Source: Streptomyces sp. NBC_01142
GTDB taxonomy: Bacteria > Actinomycetota > Actinomycetes > Streptomycetales > Streptomycetaceae
DNA length: 64,000 nucleotides
Assembly: GCF_026341125.1 (NCBI RefSeq)
Contig: NZ_JAPEOR010000002.1
Location: 2,845,001-2,909,000 of the forward strand
Direction: 5' to 3'
Both the position numbers and the translations under genes were made by a program. The notes below the pieces were generated by a model. The model saw nothing but the letters and a program-made list of their open reading frames with translations, made no database searches and was not told the DNA's origin. Position 1 is the stretch's first letter, and every line of letters starts with the position of its first letter. Below, piece by piece: positions 44,508 through 54,067 of the stretch.

Positions 44508-45347
44508 TCACTTCGCGGCGGGAGCCGCCATCGCCGCCAGTCCCTTGCCGTTCGCCGCGGTGAGGGACAGGCCGCGGTGCTGCAGCTCGTACGTCACCGT
44601 CCCCTTGAGGACCTTGAGCACTTCGCGCTCCAGGTCCATCTCGGGGCCCGGGCACAGCTTCCGGGTGCTGGCGATGCGGCCGAAGGTGACGCTGGAGCCG
44701 GAGACCTTCGCGGTGCTGGTGAAGTTGTTGCAGCCGAGGTTGCCGCGTACCGCACCGTCCTTGCCGAAGGTCAGATGTGCCTTCTTCTCCGTACCGGCGG
44801 GCAGGGAGGTCGCGGTCTCGTCCGAGAGCAGCGAGTTCACGGACCACTTGGTGCCCACCAGCGGGGACGGGCGCTCGGCGGTGAGAGCGATCGCATCGCC
44901 CTTCTCGGTGGTCAGGGTGAGTTTGCCGTCGGTGAGCCTGGCCTTGAGCTTGCCGGAGAAGGCGGCCCGCAGGGCGTCCTCGAAGCCCTGGATCTTCTTG
45001 GCGCAGCCCATCTCGGTCATCTCGCCCGGGCCCACGGTGATCGTGTCGCCCTTGACGTCGACGTCGGCTCCGAAGTGGTTGCAGCCGTAGTTGCCCTGGG
45101 CCCGGCCCTTGGTGGTGATCTCGACGTTCGCGCCGGCCGGTGCCGCGGACTTCCTGCCGTCGACGGTCACGCTGTCCACGGACCAGTGCACGCCGGTGAC
45201 GGGCAGGTCGGTCGTGACCGACCCGCCTCCGTCGCCGCCGTCACCTGATCCGGAACCCGATTCCGTGCCGCAGGCGGCAAGAGCGAGGAGGGCCAGGGCG
45301 GTGACAGGAATGCTCAGCTGGTTACGCATACCGATGGGACGGGGCAC
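44508..45347 (-). CDS. lipoprotein with two META (HslJ-like) domains
   Basis: Membrane-anchored exported protein of 279 aa. A lipobox (LALLALAAC) near residue 26 is followed by a Gly/Ser-rich linker and two tandem META domains (about residues 50-155 and 162-275). Each carries the GNxGCNxF motif (QGNYGCNHF, RGNLGCNNF). In E. coli, HslJ-type META proteins are heat- or novobiocin-related; the role here is unknown. Start GTG 45347, with GGAG seven bases upstream; ATG 45329 (MRNQLSIPV) also fits a signal peptide but lacks a ribosome-binding site. Confidence 0.87.
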   Translation of the reverse strand: MPRPIGMRNQLSIPVTALALLALAACGTESGSGSGDGGDGGGSVTTDLPVTGVHWSVDSVTVDGRKSAAPAGANVEITTKGRAQGNYGCNHFGADVDVKGDTITVGPGEMTEMGCAKKIQGFEDALRAAFSGKLKARLTDGKLTLTTEKGDAIALTAERPSPLVGTKWSVNSLLSDETATSLPAGTEKKAHLTFGKDGAVRGNLGCNNFTSTAKVSGSSVTFGRIASTRKLCPGPEMDLEREVLKVLKGTVTYELQHRGLSLTAANGKGLAAMAAPAAK

Positions 45348-45503
45348 CTGGGGCTCCGGTTCCCTGGCTGCTCCGGATGGCTGTCGGCCCTGTTGCCGGG
45401 CCGCTGCCGGGCCCCTGTCGTCGGCGGGGGCGTGGGCAGGGGGCTCGGCGGGGGCGTGGGCAGGGGGCTTCGGCAGGGGCGTGGGCAGGGGGCTCGGCAG
45501 AGG

Positions 45504-46295
45504 TCAGCCGAGGATCGGCAGCAGTGCCGAGAGATCCGCCCGCTCGCCGCTCGCGCTGACCTTCGCCGCCTCGATGGCCTCGCTCCACTCCGTACGTCCG
45601 GTGGCGAGCCGGATCCAGGTCAGCGGGTCCGTCTCGACGACATTGGGCGGAGTGCCGCGCGTGTGCCGCGGACCCTCGACGCACTGGACGACGGCGAACG
45701 GCGGGATCCGCACCTCCGTGGAGGCTCCGGGCGCCTTCACCGCGAGGGCGTCCGCAAGGAGCCGGGTGCAGGCGGCGAGCGCCTGACGGTCGTACGGGAT
45801 ACCGAGCCCGGTCGCGTCGTTCAGGTCGTCGGTGTGGACGATGAGTTCTACCGTTCGGGTGACCAGGAAGTCTCCGAGGCGCATGGCACCGAACCGGGTA
45901 GGCAGCAGCCGGGCGTCCGGAACGCCGGGCAGCAACTCCTGGATACGGGCGGCCGTTCGCGCGTACAGCTCGCCGGTCTCCGCGCCCGCCGCGATCGCCC
46001 TGGTGTCCTCGTCGACCTGCCCGGCGACGGTGACCGTCGCGAACGGCCAGTCCAGCAGAGCGACTTCCTGCTTCTCCGGCTCCACGAGCGCGAGGTTCCG
46101 GCTGACGACCCCGACAGACATGGCGAGATGCGCGGCCAGATCGCGCACGGACCAGTCCCCGAGGCGGGTGGGCAGGGTGAGCTGCTCGGGCGTGAGGGTG
46201 CCCACGGCCTGCCGTACGTTCTCGAACTGGGCGAGCACGGCGGCGCGGATCTTGGCCGGGTCGTAACTGCGGGTGCGCTTCTTGGCCGGTGGCAT
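45504..46295 (-). CDS. mycothiol-dependent maleylpyruvate isomerase-like (DinB/MDMPI) protein
   Basis: Soluble 263-aa protein. The N-terminal four-helix DinB/MDMPI domain has WSVRDLAAHLAM near residue 60, with a His that could be a metal ligand, and RTVELIVHTDDLN near 150. The C-terminal SCP-like domain includes ETDPLTWIRLATGRTEWSE. The family includes mycothiol-dependent isomerases and transferases; the substrate here is unknown. ATG 46295 (MPPAKKRTRSYDP) chosen over an upstream ATG at 46325. Confidence 0.82.
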   Translation of the reverse strand: MPPAKKRTRSYDPAKIRAAVLAQFENVRQAVGTLTPEQLTLPTRLGDWSVRDLAAHLAMSVGVVSRNLALVEPEKQEVALLDWPFATVTVAGQVDEDTRAIAAGAETGELYARTAARIQELLPGVPDARLLPTRFGAMRLGDFLVTRTVELIVHTDDLNDATGLGIPYDRQALAACTRLLADALAVKAPGASTEVRIPPFAVVQCVEGPRHTRGTPPNVVETDPLTWIRLATGRTEWSEAIEAAKVSASGERADLSALLPILG

Positions 46296-46415
46296 GAGAC
46301 CGACAGTAAAGGGTGGGTACGACAACGGGCGGGGCGCTCACCGTCCCTACGCGGGTCCGCCGGTCCGCCGGTCCCTGCGCCGGTCCGCCGGGCGTGAGCG
46401 CAGCCGCCGAAGCCG

Positions 46416-47303
46416 TCAGACTGCGGGCAGCGCCTGCTCCCCGGCGGTGAACGCCTCGCCGTTGCGCGGGACGCCGACGCCCCGCCACCGGAACGGGATC
46501 CCCCGCGCCGCATCCAAGTCCGGTCCGTCCATCAGCTGGAAGTGGACATGCGGCTCGCTGGAGTTGCCGGAGTTCCCGCAGCGGGCGAGCTGCTGGCCGG
46601 CCAGGACGCGGTCGCCCTCGCGGACGGCGAGCGAGCCGCGCTGGACGTGCGCGTACATGGCGTACGTGCCGTCGCCCAGGTCGAGAACGATGTGGTTGCC
46701 CACGATGCGGGAGGCGCCGCTGATCTCCCGTACGGCCCCCTCGATGAGCAGCATGAAGACCAGCGCCGGGAGGGAGTTCCGGCTGAGGTGGTCGCGCTGG
46801 CTGTCGCTCGCGTGAACGACGGTCGCGTCGGCCACCGAGAGCAGCGGGGCGCCGAAGGCCGGGAAGTCGCTGTTGCGCCGGACTATCGGCCACAGCCACC
46901 GGAAAGGCGGACGCGCACCATTGTCGGCACCCTTCTCAGCCCCGCCCTCGACGCCCTTCTCGGCACCGTTCTCGACACCGCCCTCCGCCTCCGGGTCGGC
47001 CACGATGTCGATCGCGTACGTCTGCCCGTAGGCGTGCGTGCCATGGCTGGGGACCTTGTCCGCCGGGCTGTTCAGCGCCGACCAGCGGCCGGTCACCGGC
47101 GCGTCCACCTCGACCGTCGGCGGCCTCTGTGCCTGTTCCGCGCGGGCCTTGCGGCTCATGCCGAGCGCGATGGCGACCACGATCGCCGCCGGCAGCCAGA
47201 CCCACGCCATGGCCATCTCGGTGAGAGTGGCGACGACGACCAGAGCGAGGAAGGCCACGATGCAGCAGCGGTAGAGGATCATGAGCAGTTTGCGGACGGA
47301 CAT
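46416..47303 (-). CDS. membrane-anchored M23 family peptidase
   Basis: Protein of 295 aa with two N-terminal membrane helices (residues 5-50) and an extracytoplasmic LytM-type domain. Zinc ligands are visible in HAYGQTYAIDIV and EPHVHFQL. A short Glu/Gly/Asn-rich repeat insert (VENGAEKGVEGGAEKGADNG) separates the first ligand from the rest of the domain. It lies 43 bp downstream of an ArsR-type regulator on the same strand, so the regulator probably controls it. Confidence 0.87.
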   Translation of the reverse strand: MSVRKLLMILYRCCIVAFLALVVVATLTEMAMAWVWLPAAIVVAIALGMSRKARAEQAQRPPTVEVDAPVTGRWSALNSPADKVPSHGTHAYGQTYAIDIVADPEAEGGVENGAEKGVEGGAEKGADNGARPPFRWLWPIVRRNSDFPAFGAPLLSVADATVVHASDSQRDHLSRNSLPALVFMLLIEGAVREISGASRIVGNHIVLDLGDGTYAMYAHVQRGSLAVREGDRVLAGQQLARCGNSGNSSEPHVHFQLMDGPDLDAARGIPFRWRGVGVPRNGEAFTAGEQALPAV

Positions 47304-47346
47304 GTCGTTCCCCCTTCTCGATTGCGCGAAAGCGTGAATGCCGCGA

Positions 47347-47871
47347 TTACGGGCGGGCGGCGGTCAGGACCACGAGCAGCGGCACGACCCGGGTGCCGGG
47401 CACCTCGTAGCGGCCACGGCTCGGCGTGTGGAGCCAGCCCGCGCCGGTCAGCAGGCGCAGATGGTGGTAGATCTGGCCGGTTGTGCCGAGCCCTTCGAGC
47501 TCGGTCAGTTCGGCAGCCGTGCGCCGGCCGCCGAGAATCTCGCGCAGCAGCCGCAGCCGTACCTCGTGACCGAGCGCGGTGAAGGACTCGGCGGTCTCCG
47601 CCCAGTCGGCTTCGAGGAGCCCTTCGGTGAGCGCGCCGTACTGCCACTCGTAGTGCTCCTGTGTCGGCAGTCGTACGGCGCCGGTGAACAGGACGCCCCC
47701 GTCGGGCGCCTCGGCTTCGGCGAGCTGCTCCTTCAGGCCTTCGAGCGCCCAGAACCTGCCGTCACCCAGCTGCGGGGCGGACGGGGCCTTCGGGGTGCCC
47801 TCGGCCGTCCCCGCACTCTCCAGCGCCGCGAGCCGGCGTTCCAGCTCGGCGACGCGCTCTTCCAGATCCAT
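47347..47871 (-). CDS. ArsR-family HTH regulator
   Basis: Winged-helix transcription factor of 174 aa. An N-terminal heptad-like helix (MDLEERVAELERRLAALES) probably mediates dimerisation; the HTH is at about residues 105-165 (ALGHEVRLRLLREIL, TTGQIYHHLRLLTGAGWL). No metal-binding Cys pair is visible. It precedes an M23 peptidase gene and has a perfect palindrome 11 bp upstream of its start, a likely autoregulatory operator. Confidence 0.87.
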   Translation of the reverse strand: MDLEERVAELERRLAALESAGTAEGTPKAPSAPQLGDGRFWALEGLKEQLAEAEAPDGGVLFTGAVRLPTQEHYEWQYGALTEGLLEADWAETAESFTALGHEVRLRLLREILGGRRTAAELTELEGLGTTGQIYHHLRLLTGAGWLHTPSRGRYEVPGTRVVPLLVVLTAARP

Positions 47872-47881
47872 GTTCCCAACC

Positions 47882-47895
47882 TACGTAATTACGTA
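47882..47895. promoter_or_regulatory. perfect palindrome TACGTAATTACGTA
   Basis: 14-bp perfect palindrome, strikingly AT-rich for this genome, immediately 5' of the ArsR-type regulator. Position and symmetry are those of an ArsR operator. Confidence 0.75.
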
Positions 47896-47910
47896 ATCTC
47901 ATGCAACCCC

Positions 47911-47954
47911 AAAACGACAGAGCCCCTGCCCGGGTGCGGGCAGGGGCTCTGTCG
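47911..47954 (-). terminator. terminator of the purSQL operon
   Basis: 18-bp perfect stem (47915-47932 with 47937-47954), followed on the minus strand by TTTT. Lies between the purL stop and the ArsR-type promoter, insulating the two. Confidence 0.9.
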
Positions 47955-47989
47955 GCTGTCGGTGGTCGGCAGTCCGCAGTCGTGGTGCG

Positions 47990-50239
47990 TCAGACCAGCA
48001 GACCGGGGATGGTCTCCTCGTGGGCAGTGCGGAGCTCGGTCAGCGGGATACTGAACTCGCCCTGGACCTCGACCTCGTCACCGTCCACGACACCGATACG
48101 GGTCACGGGCAGACCCCGCGCTCCGCACATGTCGTTGAAGCGGAGCTCCTCGCTGCGGGGGACGGCGACGACCGCACGGCCGGCGGACTCGCTCAGCAGG
48201 AAGGTGAAGGCGTCCAGCCCCTCGGGGACGATCAGACGTGCGCCGGTGCCGCCACGCAGACAGGACTCGACGACTGCCTGGATCAGGCCGCCGTCGGACA
48301 GGTCGTGGGCGGCATCGATCATGCCGTCGCGGGAGGCGGAGATCAGGATCTCGCCCAGCAGCTTCTCGCGGTCCAGATCCACCGCCGGCGGAAGCCCGCC
48401 GAGGTGGTCGTGGACGACCTCGGACCAGGCCGAGCCGCCGAACTCCTCCCGCGTGTCACCGAGCAGATAGAGGAGCTGGCCCTCCTCGGCGAACGCGATC
48501 GGCGTGCGGCGGGTGACGTCGTCGATCACACCGAGGACCGCCACCACGGGGGTGGGGTGGATCGCGGTGTCACCGGTCTGGTTGTAGAGCGAGACATTGC
48601 CGCCGGTGACCGGGGTGCCCAGCTGCAGGCAGCCGTCCGCGAGACCACGGGTGACCTCGGCGAACTGCCACATGACGGCCGGGTCCTCGGGCGAACCGAA
48701 GTTCAGGCAGTCCGAGATCGCGAGCGGCCTGGCCCCGGAGGCGGCGACATTGCGGTACGCCTCCGCGAGCGCCAGCTGCGCACCGGTGTACGGGTCGAGC
48801 TTGGTGTAGCGGCCGTTTCCGTCGGTGGCCATGGCCACACCCAGGTTCGTCTCCGCGTCGATGCGGACCATGCCCGCATCCTCCGGCATCGCCAGGATGG
48901 TGTTGCCCTGCACGAACCGGTCGTACTGATCGGTGATCCACGCCTTCGACGCCTGATTCGGCGACGCGACCAGCTTCAGCACCTGCTCCCGCAGCTCGGC
49001 CGAGCCGGCCGGCCGGGGAAGCTTGTTCGCGTCGTCGGCCTGGAGCGTGTCCTGCCAGTCGGGGCGGGCGTAGGGCCGGTGGTACGTCGGCCCCTCGTGC
49101 GCCACCGACCGCGGCGGTACGTCCACGATCTGCTCGCCGTGCCAGAAGATCTCCAGCCGCTCGCCCTCGGTGACCTCACCGATGACGGTGGCGATGACGT
49201 CCCACTTCTCGCAGATCTCCATGAACCGCTCGACGTTGCCCGGCTCGACGATCGCGCACATCCGCTCCTGCGACTCGCTCATGAGGATCTCCTCGGGCGA
49301 GAGCGTCGCATCGCGCAGCGGCACCGTGTCCAGCTCGACCCGCATACCGCCGGAGCCGGCGGACGCCAGCTCGCTCGTGGCGCACGACAGGCCCGCGCCG
49401 CCGAGGTCCTGGATACCGGCGACCAGCTTCTCCTGGAAGATCTCCAGGGTGCACTCGATGAGGAGCTTCTCCTGGAACGGGTCACCGACCTGGACGGCCG
49501 GACGCTTGGCGGGACCCGTCGAGTCGAAGGTCTCGGACGCGAGGACCGAGACGCCGCCGATGCCGTCGCCGCCCGTGCGGGCGCCGTAGAGGATGACCTT
49601 GTTGCCCGGGCCGGACGCCTGCGCGAGGTGGATGTCCTCGTGCTTCATCACACCGATGCATCCGGCGTTGACCAGCGGGTTGCCCTGGTAGCACGCGTCG
49701 AAGACGACTTCGCCGCCGATGTTGGGCAGACCGAGGCAGTTGCCGTAGCCGCCGATGCCCGCCACCACGCCCGGCAGGACGCGCTTGGTGTCGGGGTGGT
49801 CGGCCGCACCGAAGCGCAGGGGGTCGACGACGGCGACCGGGCGGGCACCCATGGCGAGGATGTCGCGGACGATGCCGCCGACGCCGGTGGCCGCACCCTG
49901 GTAGGGCTCGATGTAGCTGGGGTGGTTGTGCGACTCGACCTTGAAGGTCACCGCGTAACCCTGGCCCACGTCCACCACACCGGCGTTCTCGCCGATCCCG
50001 ACGAGCATCGCGTCGTTGGCGGGGACCTTTTCGCCGAACTGCTTCAGATGCACCTTGCTGCTCTTGTACGAGCAGTGCTCCGACCACATCACCGAGTACA
50101 TCGCGAGCTCGGCACCAGTCGGACGGCGGCCCAGGATCACCCGGATCCGGTCGTACTCGTCCTGCTTGAGGCCGAGCTCCTTCCAGGGCTGCTCGGCCCC
50201 GGGGGTCTCGGTGGCGTGCTTGACGGTGTCGAGAGTCAT
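47990..50239 (-). CDS. purL: FGAM synthase II (PurL)
   Basis: ATP-dependent amidation of FGAR to FGAM, purine step 4. Protein of 749 aa, the size of the small (Bacillus-type) PurL that needs PurS and PurQ. Signatures: [15 protein letters not shown] near residue 50, [21 protein letters not shown] near 105, and [14 protein letters not shown] near 278. ATG start overlaps the purQ stop (ATGA), so translation is coupled. Confidence 0.97.
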   Translation of the reverse strand: MTLDTVKHATETPGAEQPWKELGLKQDEYDRIRVILGRRPTGAELAMYSVMWSEHCSYKSSKVHLKQFGEKVPANDAMLVGIGENAGVVDVGQGYAVTFKVESHNHPSYIEPYQGAATGVGGIVRDILAMGARPVAVVDPLRFGAADHPDTKRVLPGVVAGIGGYGNCLGLPNIGGEVVFDACYQGNPLVNAGCIGVMKHEDIHLAQASGPGNKVILYGARTGGDGIGGVSVLASETFDSTGPAKRPAVQVGDPFQEKLLIECTLEIFQEKLVAGIQDLGGAGLSCATSELASAGSGGMRVELDTVPLRDATLSPEEILMSESQERMCAIVEPGNVERFMEICEKWDVIATVIGEVTEGERLEIFWHGEQIVDVPPRSVAHEGPTYHRPYARPDWQDTLQADDANKLPRPAGSAELREQVLKLVASPNQASKAWITDQYDRFVQGNTILAMPEDAGMVRIDAETNLGVAMATDGNGRYTKLDPYTGAQLALAEAYRNVAASGARPLAISDCLNFGSPEDPAVMWQFAEVTRGLADGCLQLGTPVTGGNVSLYNQTGDTAIHPTPVVAVLGVIDDVTRRTPIAFAEEGQLLYLLGDTREEFGGSAWSEVVHDHLGGLPPAVDLDREKLLGEILISASRDGMIDAAHDLSDGGLIQAVVESCLRGGTGARLIVPEGLDAFTFLLSESAGRAVVAVPRSEELRFNDMCGARGLPVTRIGVVDGDEVEVQGEFSIPLTELRTAHEETIPGLLV

Positions 50240-50916
50240 GCGTTGACCAGCTTCTTCAGGATCGAGGTGAAGAATCCGAGACCGTCGGTACGGCCCGTAC
50301 CGATCAGCGGCTCCACGGCGTGCTCGGGGTGCGGCATCAGACCCACCACATTGCCCGCGGCATTGGTGATGCCCGCGATGTCACGGAGCGAGCCGTTCGG
50401 ATTGAAGTCGAGATACCGGAAGGCGACACGGCCCTCGGCCTCGAGCTCGTCGAGCGTGCGCTCGTCGGCGACGTACCGCCCGTCCATGTTCTTGAGGGGA
50501 ATCCTGATCTCCTGACCGGCGGTGTAGTCCGCCGTCCAGGCCGTCCCGCTCGTCTCCACCCGCAGCTTCTGCTCACGGCAGATGAAGTGGAGGTGGTTGT
50601 TCTGGAGCATCGCGCCCGGCAGCAGGTGCGACTCGGTGAGGATCTGGAAGCCGTTGCAGATACCGAGGACCGGCAGACCGGCCTTGGCCTGCTCGATGAT
50701 CGTTTCCATCACGGGCGAGAACCGGGCGATCGCTCCGGCCCGCAGGTAGTCGCCGTAGGAGAAACCTCCGGCCAGCACGACAGCATCGACCTGCTTCAGG
50801 TCCTTGTCGCGGTGCCAGAGCGAAACGGGCTCGGCGCCCGCCAGCCGGACAGCCCGAAGGCTGTCCTTGTCATCCAGCGTCCCGGGGAAGGTGACGACTC
50901 CGATACGAGCGGTCAC
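50236..50916 (-). CDS. purQ: FGAM synthase I, glutaminase subunit (PurQ)
   Basis: Class I glutamine amidotransferase of 226 aa that supplies ammonia to PurL. Nucleophile Cys in [12 protein letters not shown] near residue 87, and a His/Glu pair in [11 protein letters not shown] near 195. The GTG start overlaps the purS stop (GTGA), and its own stop overlaps the purL start. Confidence 0.97.
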   Translation of the reverse strand: MTARIGVVTFPGTLDDKDSLRAVRLAGAEPVSLWHRDKDLKQVDAVVLAGGFSYGDYLRAGAIARFSPVMETIIEQAKAGLPVLGICNGFQILTESHLLPGAMLQNNHLHFICREQKLRVETSGTAWTADYTAGQEIRIPLKNMDGRYVADERTLDELEAEGRVAFRYLDFNPNGSLRDIAGITNAAGNVVGLMPHPEHAVEPLIGTGRTDGLGFFTSILKKLVNA

Positions 50917-51158
50917 GACTCCACCTTTACGACGAAGTCCTCGATGACGGTGTTGGCGAGGAACGTTTCGGCCATCTCATGGATGCGGGCGAGGGCGGCG
51001 TCATCGACCGGCCCCTCCACCTCCAGTTCGAAGCGCTTTCCCTGACGTACGTCCGCGATTCCATCGAATCCGAGACGGGGCAGTGCGCGCTGCACCGCTT
51101 GTCCCTGGGGGTCGAGGATCTCGGGCTTGAGCATGACGTCAACTACGACGCGTGCCAC
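50913..51158 (-). CDS. purS: FGAM synthase subunit PurS
   Basis: Small bridging subunit of the PurLQS complex, 81 aa, with the typical [23 protein letters not shown] and [11 protein letters not shown] blocks. GTG 51158 is preferred over GTG 51164 because the GGGAG ribosome-binding site then lies at normal spacing. First gene of the purSQL operon. Confidence 0.95.
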   Translation of the reverse strand: MARVVVDVMLKPEILDPQGQAVQRALPRLGFDGIADVRQGKRFELEVEGPVDDAALARIHEMAETFLANTVIEDFVVKVES

Positions 51159-51214
51159 GGGCACTCCCGGTGGTGTGTTGCGAGGGCGGTTCCCTCAGCG
51201 TACCCGCCCGAAAA

Positions 51215-51230
51215 ATCTACGCGGGTAGAT
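51215..51230. promoter_or_regulatory. inverted repeat between purS and lsrL
   Basis: ATCTAC-GCGG-GTAGAT, a perfect 6-bp inverted repeat in an AT-rich divergent region of about 280 bp. It lies 57 bp upstream of purS and about 210 bp upstream of lsrL, so it could serve purine control or lsrL control. Confidence 0.4.
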
Positions 51231-51437
51231 ATCAAGAGAACACTCGGGGAAAATTCAGGGAAAAATCCATCCCACCATTGCCGCGGGACACGCGCATGTA
51301 ATTGGCTGGGCTTCCCACTGCGCCACCGACCGCTGTACAAAGGAATACAGAGGAAAGCAGCATTGCCCCTCAACAGCCGGAAAGCCGGTATCCCCGCATG
51401 CCAGAACCGGTGATACCGCAGGAAAGGACCGATATCC

Positions 51438-51773
51438 GTGGCTCAGCGAGTAGTGGTCACGCTCTCCGACGACATCGACGGCGGAGAAGCGGCGGAAACG
51501 GTCGCCTTCGCCCTGGACGGGAAGTCGTACGAGATCGACCTCAATCCCTCCAATGCAAAGAAACTGCGCAAGGCCCTGGCCCCGTACATGGCGGCCGGGC
51601 GAAAGCAGACAAACGCCAGCAAGCATGACAAGTCCCGCATCTCGTACCGGCACACCGCCCTGGCGCCCGCTCCGGCCGCCGTACGGGCCTGGGCGCAGTC
51701 CAACAAGATGGAGGTGCCGGCCCGCGGCCGGATCCCCAAGCGGGTCTACGAGGCCTTCCGCGAGGCGAGTTGA
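51438..51773 (+). CDS. lsrL: Lsr2-family nucleoid protein, LsrL paralogue
   Basis: Small nucleoid-associated protein of 111 aa. The N-terminal dimerisation domain (VVVTLSDDIDGGEAAETVAFALDGKSYEIDL) is followed by a linker and the C-terminal DNA-binding domain (VRAWAQSNKMEVPARGRIPKRVYEAF). The Lsr2 AT-hook core RGR is present (PARGRIPK). Streptomyces carry Lsr2, a silencer of AT-rich foreign DNA, and a paralogue LsrL next to purS; the location suggests LsrL. GTG start, AAGGA upstream. Confidence 0.9.
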   Translation: MAQRVVVTLSDDIDGGEAAETVAFALDGKSYEIDLNPSNAKKLRKALAPYMAAGRKQTNASKHDKSRISYRHTALAPAPAAVRAWAQSNKMEVPARGRIPKRVYEAFREAS

Positions 51774-51872
51774 GGTCGCGCGCCGCACCGAGTTGCGCTG
51801 CACCCCTGCTGATCGGCTAAAGTCTGGAACACGCCGAGGGGCGAGGCCGCAAGGCCCCACCTCACGCAGCGT

Positions 51873-51944
51873 GCGGGTGTAGTTCAGTAGTAGAACATCC
51901 CCCTTCCAGGGGGAAGGCGCAGTGTGCAATTCCTGTCACCCGCT
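51873..51944 (+). tRNA. tRNA-Gly (TCC)
   Basis: Complete cloverleaf, anticodon TCC, 72 nt. A TTGCGC and a TAAAGT at about 51793 and 51818 upstream could be its promoter, though the 19-bp spacing is long. Confidence 0.94.
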
Positions 51945-52025
51945 CTGCATCGCTTTACCGATCCACTGAAGTGGATCAGGTAGAGTGGTGGTCGCACCGT
52001 TCAGTGAGAGCTGAGCGGCAGCAAT

Positions 52026-52098
52026 GCGGACGTGGCTCAGTTGGTAGAGCATCACCTTGCCAAGGTGAGGGTCGCGAGTTCGAATCTCGTCGTCCGCT
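52026..52098 (+). tRNA. tRNA-Gly (GCC), copy 1
   Basis: Complete cloverleaf, anticodon GCC. Similar but not identical to the copy at 56018. Confidence 0.95.
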
Positions 52099-52106
52099 CA
52101 GAGAAC

Positions 52107-52137
52107 GAAGGCCCTGGTCGAATCGACCAGGGCCTTC
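52107..52137 (+). terminator. terminator after tRNA-Gly copy 1
   Basis: Long hairpin, nearly all paired (GAAGGCCCTGGTCGA and complement), followed by TTCG. Confidence 0.88.
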
Positions 52138-52260
52138 TTCGTATGCGCACGCCCCCGTGCGACCGGCTGATCCCCGGCCTTTCCCTCCGATGACATTTGT
52201 CATGAGCAGTGGTGACAGCACGCACTGCTGCCCGCCCCGCGACGGCGGAAGGCTGGAGTC

Positions 52261-53196
52261 ATGGCTGAAGGCATGGCAGATGTGATCGAGGTCGAGGAGC
52301 TGCGGCGTACCTACGCCGGGGGCTTCGAGGCCGTATCCGGGATCTCGTTCTCGGTGGCGCGCGGCGAACTCTTCGCGCTGCTCGGTACGAACGGCGCGGG
52401 CAAGACCTCCACAGTGGAACTGCTGGAGGGACTCGCCCGCCCGACCGCCGGCACCGTACGGGTACTCGGCCACGATCCGTACACCGAGCGCGCCGCCGTA
52501 CGGCCCCGTACCGGGGTGATGCTCCAGGAGGCCGGGTTCTCCTCCGAGCTGACGGTCGCCGAGACCGTACGGATGTGGGCGGGCTGCACCAGTGGCGCAC
52601 GGCCGGTCGACGAGGCCCTGGACATGGTGGGGCTTCCGCGGCGCGCGAACGTGCGGGTGAAGCAGCTGTCCGGGGGCGAGAGGCGCCGGCTGGACCTGGC
52701 CATGGCGCTGCTCTCCCGGCCCGAAGTGCTCTTCCTTGACGAGCCGACGACCGGACTGGACGCCGAAGGGCGGCGCGAGACCTGGGAGTTGGTGCGGACA
52801 CTGCGCGACAGCGGCACGACCGTGCTGCTGACCACGCACTATCTGGAGGAGGCCGAGGAGCTGGCCGACCGGCTCGCGATCCTGCACAACGGGCGGATCG
52901 CGGCCCGCGGCCGGGTCGACGAGGTCGTCGCCGCGCAGCCCTCGCACATCTCCTTCGAGCTGCCCGACGGCTACCTCGTCGGCGATCTGCCGCCGCTCGC
53001 GCCGCTCGGGATCAACAGCCACGAAACGGCAGGGCGGACCGTACGACTGCGGACCTCCGAACTCCAGCGTGCCGCCACCGGGCTGCTGTTGTGGGCCCAG
53101 GAGAACCAGGTCGAACTGCGCGGGCTCGATGTCCGCTCCGCCTCGCTGGAAGAGGCCTTTCTGCACATCGCCCGGGAACAGGAGACCACCCGATGA
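52261..53196 (+). CDS. ABC transporter ATP-binding protein
   Basis: Cytoplasmic ATPase of 311 aa. Walker A GTNGAGKTST near residue 45, signature LSGGERRRL near 138, Walker B VLFLDEPTTGLD near 158, and H-loop TTHYLEEA near 195. An additional C-terminal domain (about 235-311) is typical of drug/antibiotic exporters of the CcmA/DrrA type. ATG 52261 has GGAAGG and GGAG upstream. First of four overlapping or closely spaced genes. Confidence 0.95.
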   Translation: MAEGMADVIEVEELRRTYAGGFEAVSGISFSVARGELFALLGTNGAGKTSTVELLEGLARPTAGTVRVLGHDPYTERAAVRPRTGVMLQEAGFSSELTVAETVRMWAGCTSGARPVDEALDMVGLPRRANVRVKQLSGGERRRLDLAMALLSRPEVLFLDEPTTGLDAEGRRETWELVRTLRDSGTTVLLTTHYLEEAEELADRLAILHNGRIAARGRVDEVVAAQPSHISFELPDGYLVGDLPPLAPLGINSHETAGRTVRLRTSELQRAATGLLLWAQENQVELRGLDVRSASLEEAFLHIAREQETTR

Positions 53197-54029
53197 GCAC
53201 CACGGACACGGCGCCGGCCACTCTCGGCACGGAGGGCGCCGGTGCCGCGGCATCCGCGCGGCCGGTGAAGAGCGCCGGGACCCGGATGGCCGCGCTCGCC
53301 CGCGCCGAACTGACGCTGCTGGGGCGCAACAAGGCCACTCTTCTCACGGCACTGGTCCTGCCCGCGATGCTCACCCTGTCCATGTCCTCGGCGGTCGACG
53401 GCATGGAACTGGAGGACACCGGGCTGACGATGGGAACCGTGCTGCTGCCCGGTGCGCTCGGCTTCTCGCTCCTCTTCACCGTCTACTCGACGCTGGTCGG
53501 CGTGTTCGTCGTACGGCGCGAGGAGCTCGTACTGAAGCGGCTGCGCACCGGCGAGCTGCGCGACCGGGAGATCCTGGCCGGTGCCTCGATCCCGTCGGTG
53601 GTGCTCGGCCTGGTGCAGTGCGTCGCGCTCGCGGTCGGCTGCACGGTCGTGATGGACGTCCCCGCTCCCCAAGCGGTGTGGCTCGCCCTGGCCGGCCTGG
53701 TGCTGGGGTTGGCGATGATCTGCGCGCTGGCGGCGGCGACCGCGGCGACGACCAAGTCCGCCGAGGGCGCCCAGATCGCGGTGCTGCCCATGCTGCTGCT
53801 GTCGATGGCGGGTTCGGGCATGGTCGTCCCGCTGGATGTGATGCCGGACAAGCTCGCGTCGGCCTGTGAACTGCTGCCGCTGACCCCGGTGATCGGCCTG
53901 ATCAGGAGCGGCTGGACGGGCGGGGCGAGCGGGGCCGAGACCCTCGGTCAGGCTGCGGTCGTGGTGGCCTGGACCATCGTCGCCGTGTTTGCTGTGCGCA
54001 AGTGGTTCCGCTGGGAGCCGCGACGCTGA
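53193..54029 (+). CDS. ABC-2 type permease
   Basis: Inner-membrane partner of the preceding ATPase, 278 aa, with about six hydrophobic helices and the ABC-2 motif LKRLRTGELRDREILAG. The substrate is unknown; such pairs export drugs, lipids or peptides. ATG overlaps the ATPase stop (ATGA). Confidence 0.93.
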   Translation: MSTTDTAPATLGTEGAGAAASARPVKSAGTRMAALARAELTLLGRNKATLLTALVLPAMLTLSMSSAVDGMELEDTGLTMGTVLLPGALGFSLLFTVYSTLVGVFVVRREELVLKRLRTGELRDREILAGASIPSVVLGLVQCVALAVGCTVVMDVPAPQAVWLALAGLVLGLAMICALAAATAATTKSAEGAQIAVLPMLLLSMAGSGMVVPLDVMPDKLASACELLPLTPVIGLIRSGWTGGASGAETLGQAAVVVAWTIVAVFAVRKWFRWEPRR

Positions 54030-54067
54030 CGGAGCAGAGACTCAGGACGGCAGACGGGGGCGGGGAG

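Noticed and set aside
48020..50515. 831-codon plus-strand frame
   Set aside because: Shadow of purL.
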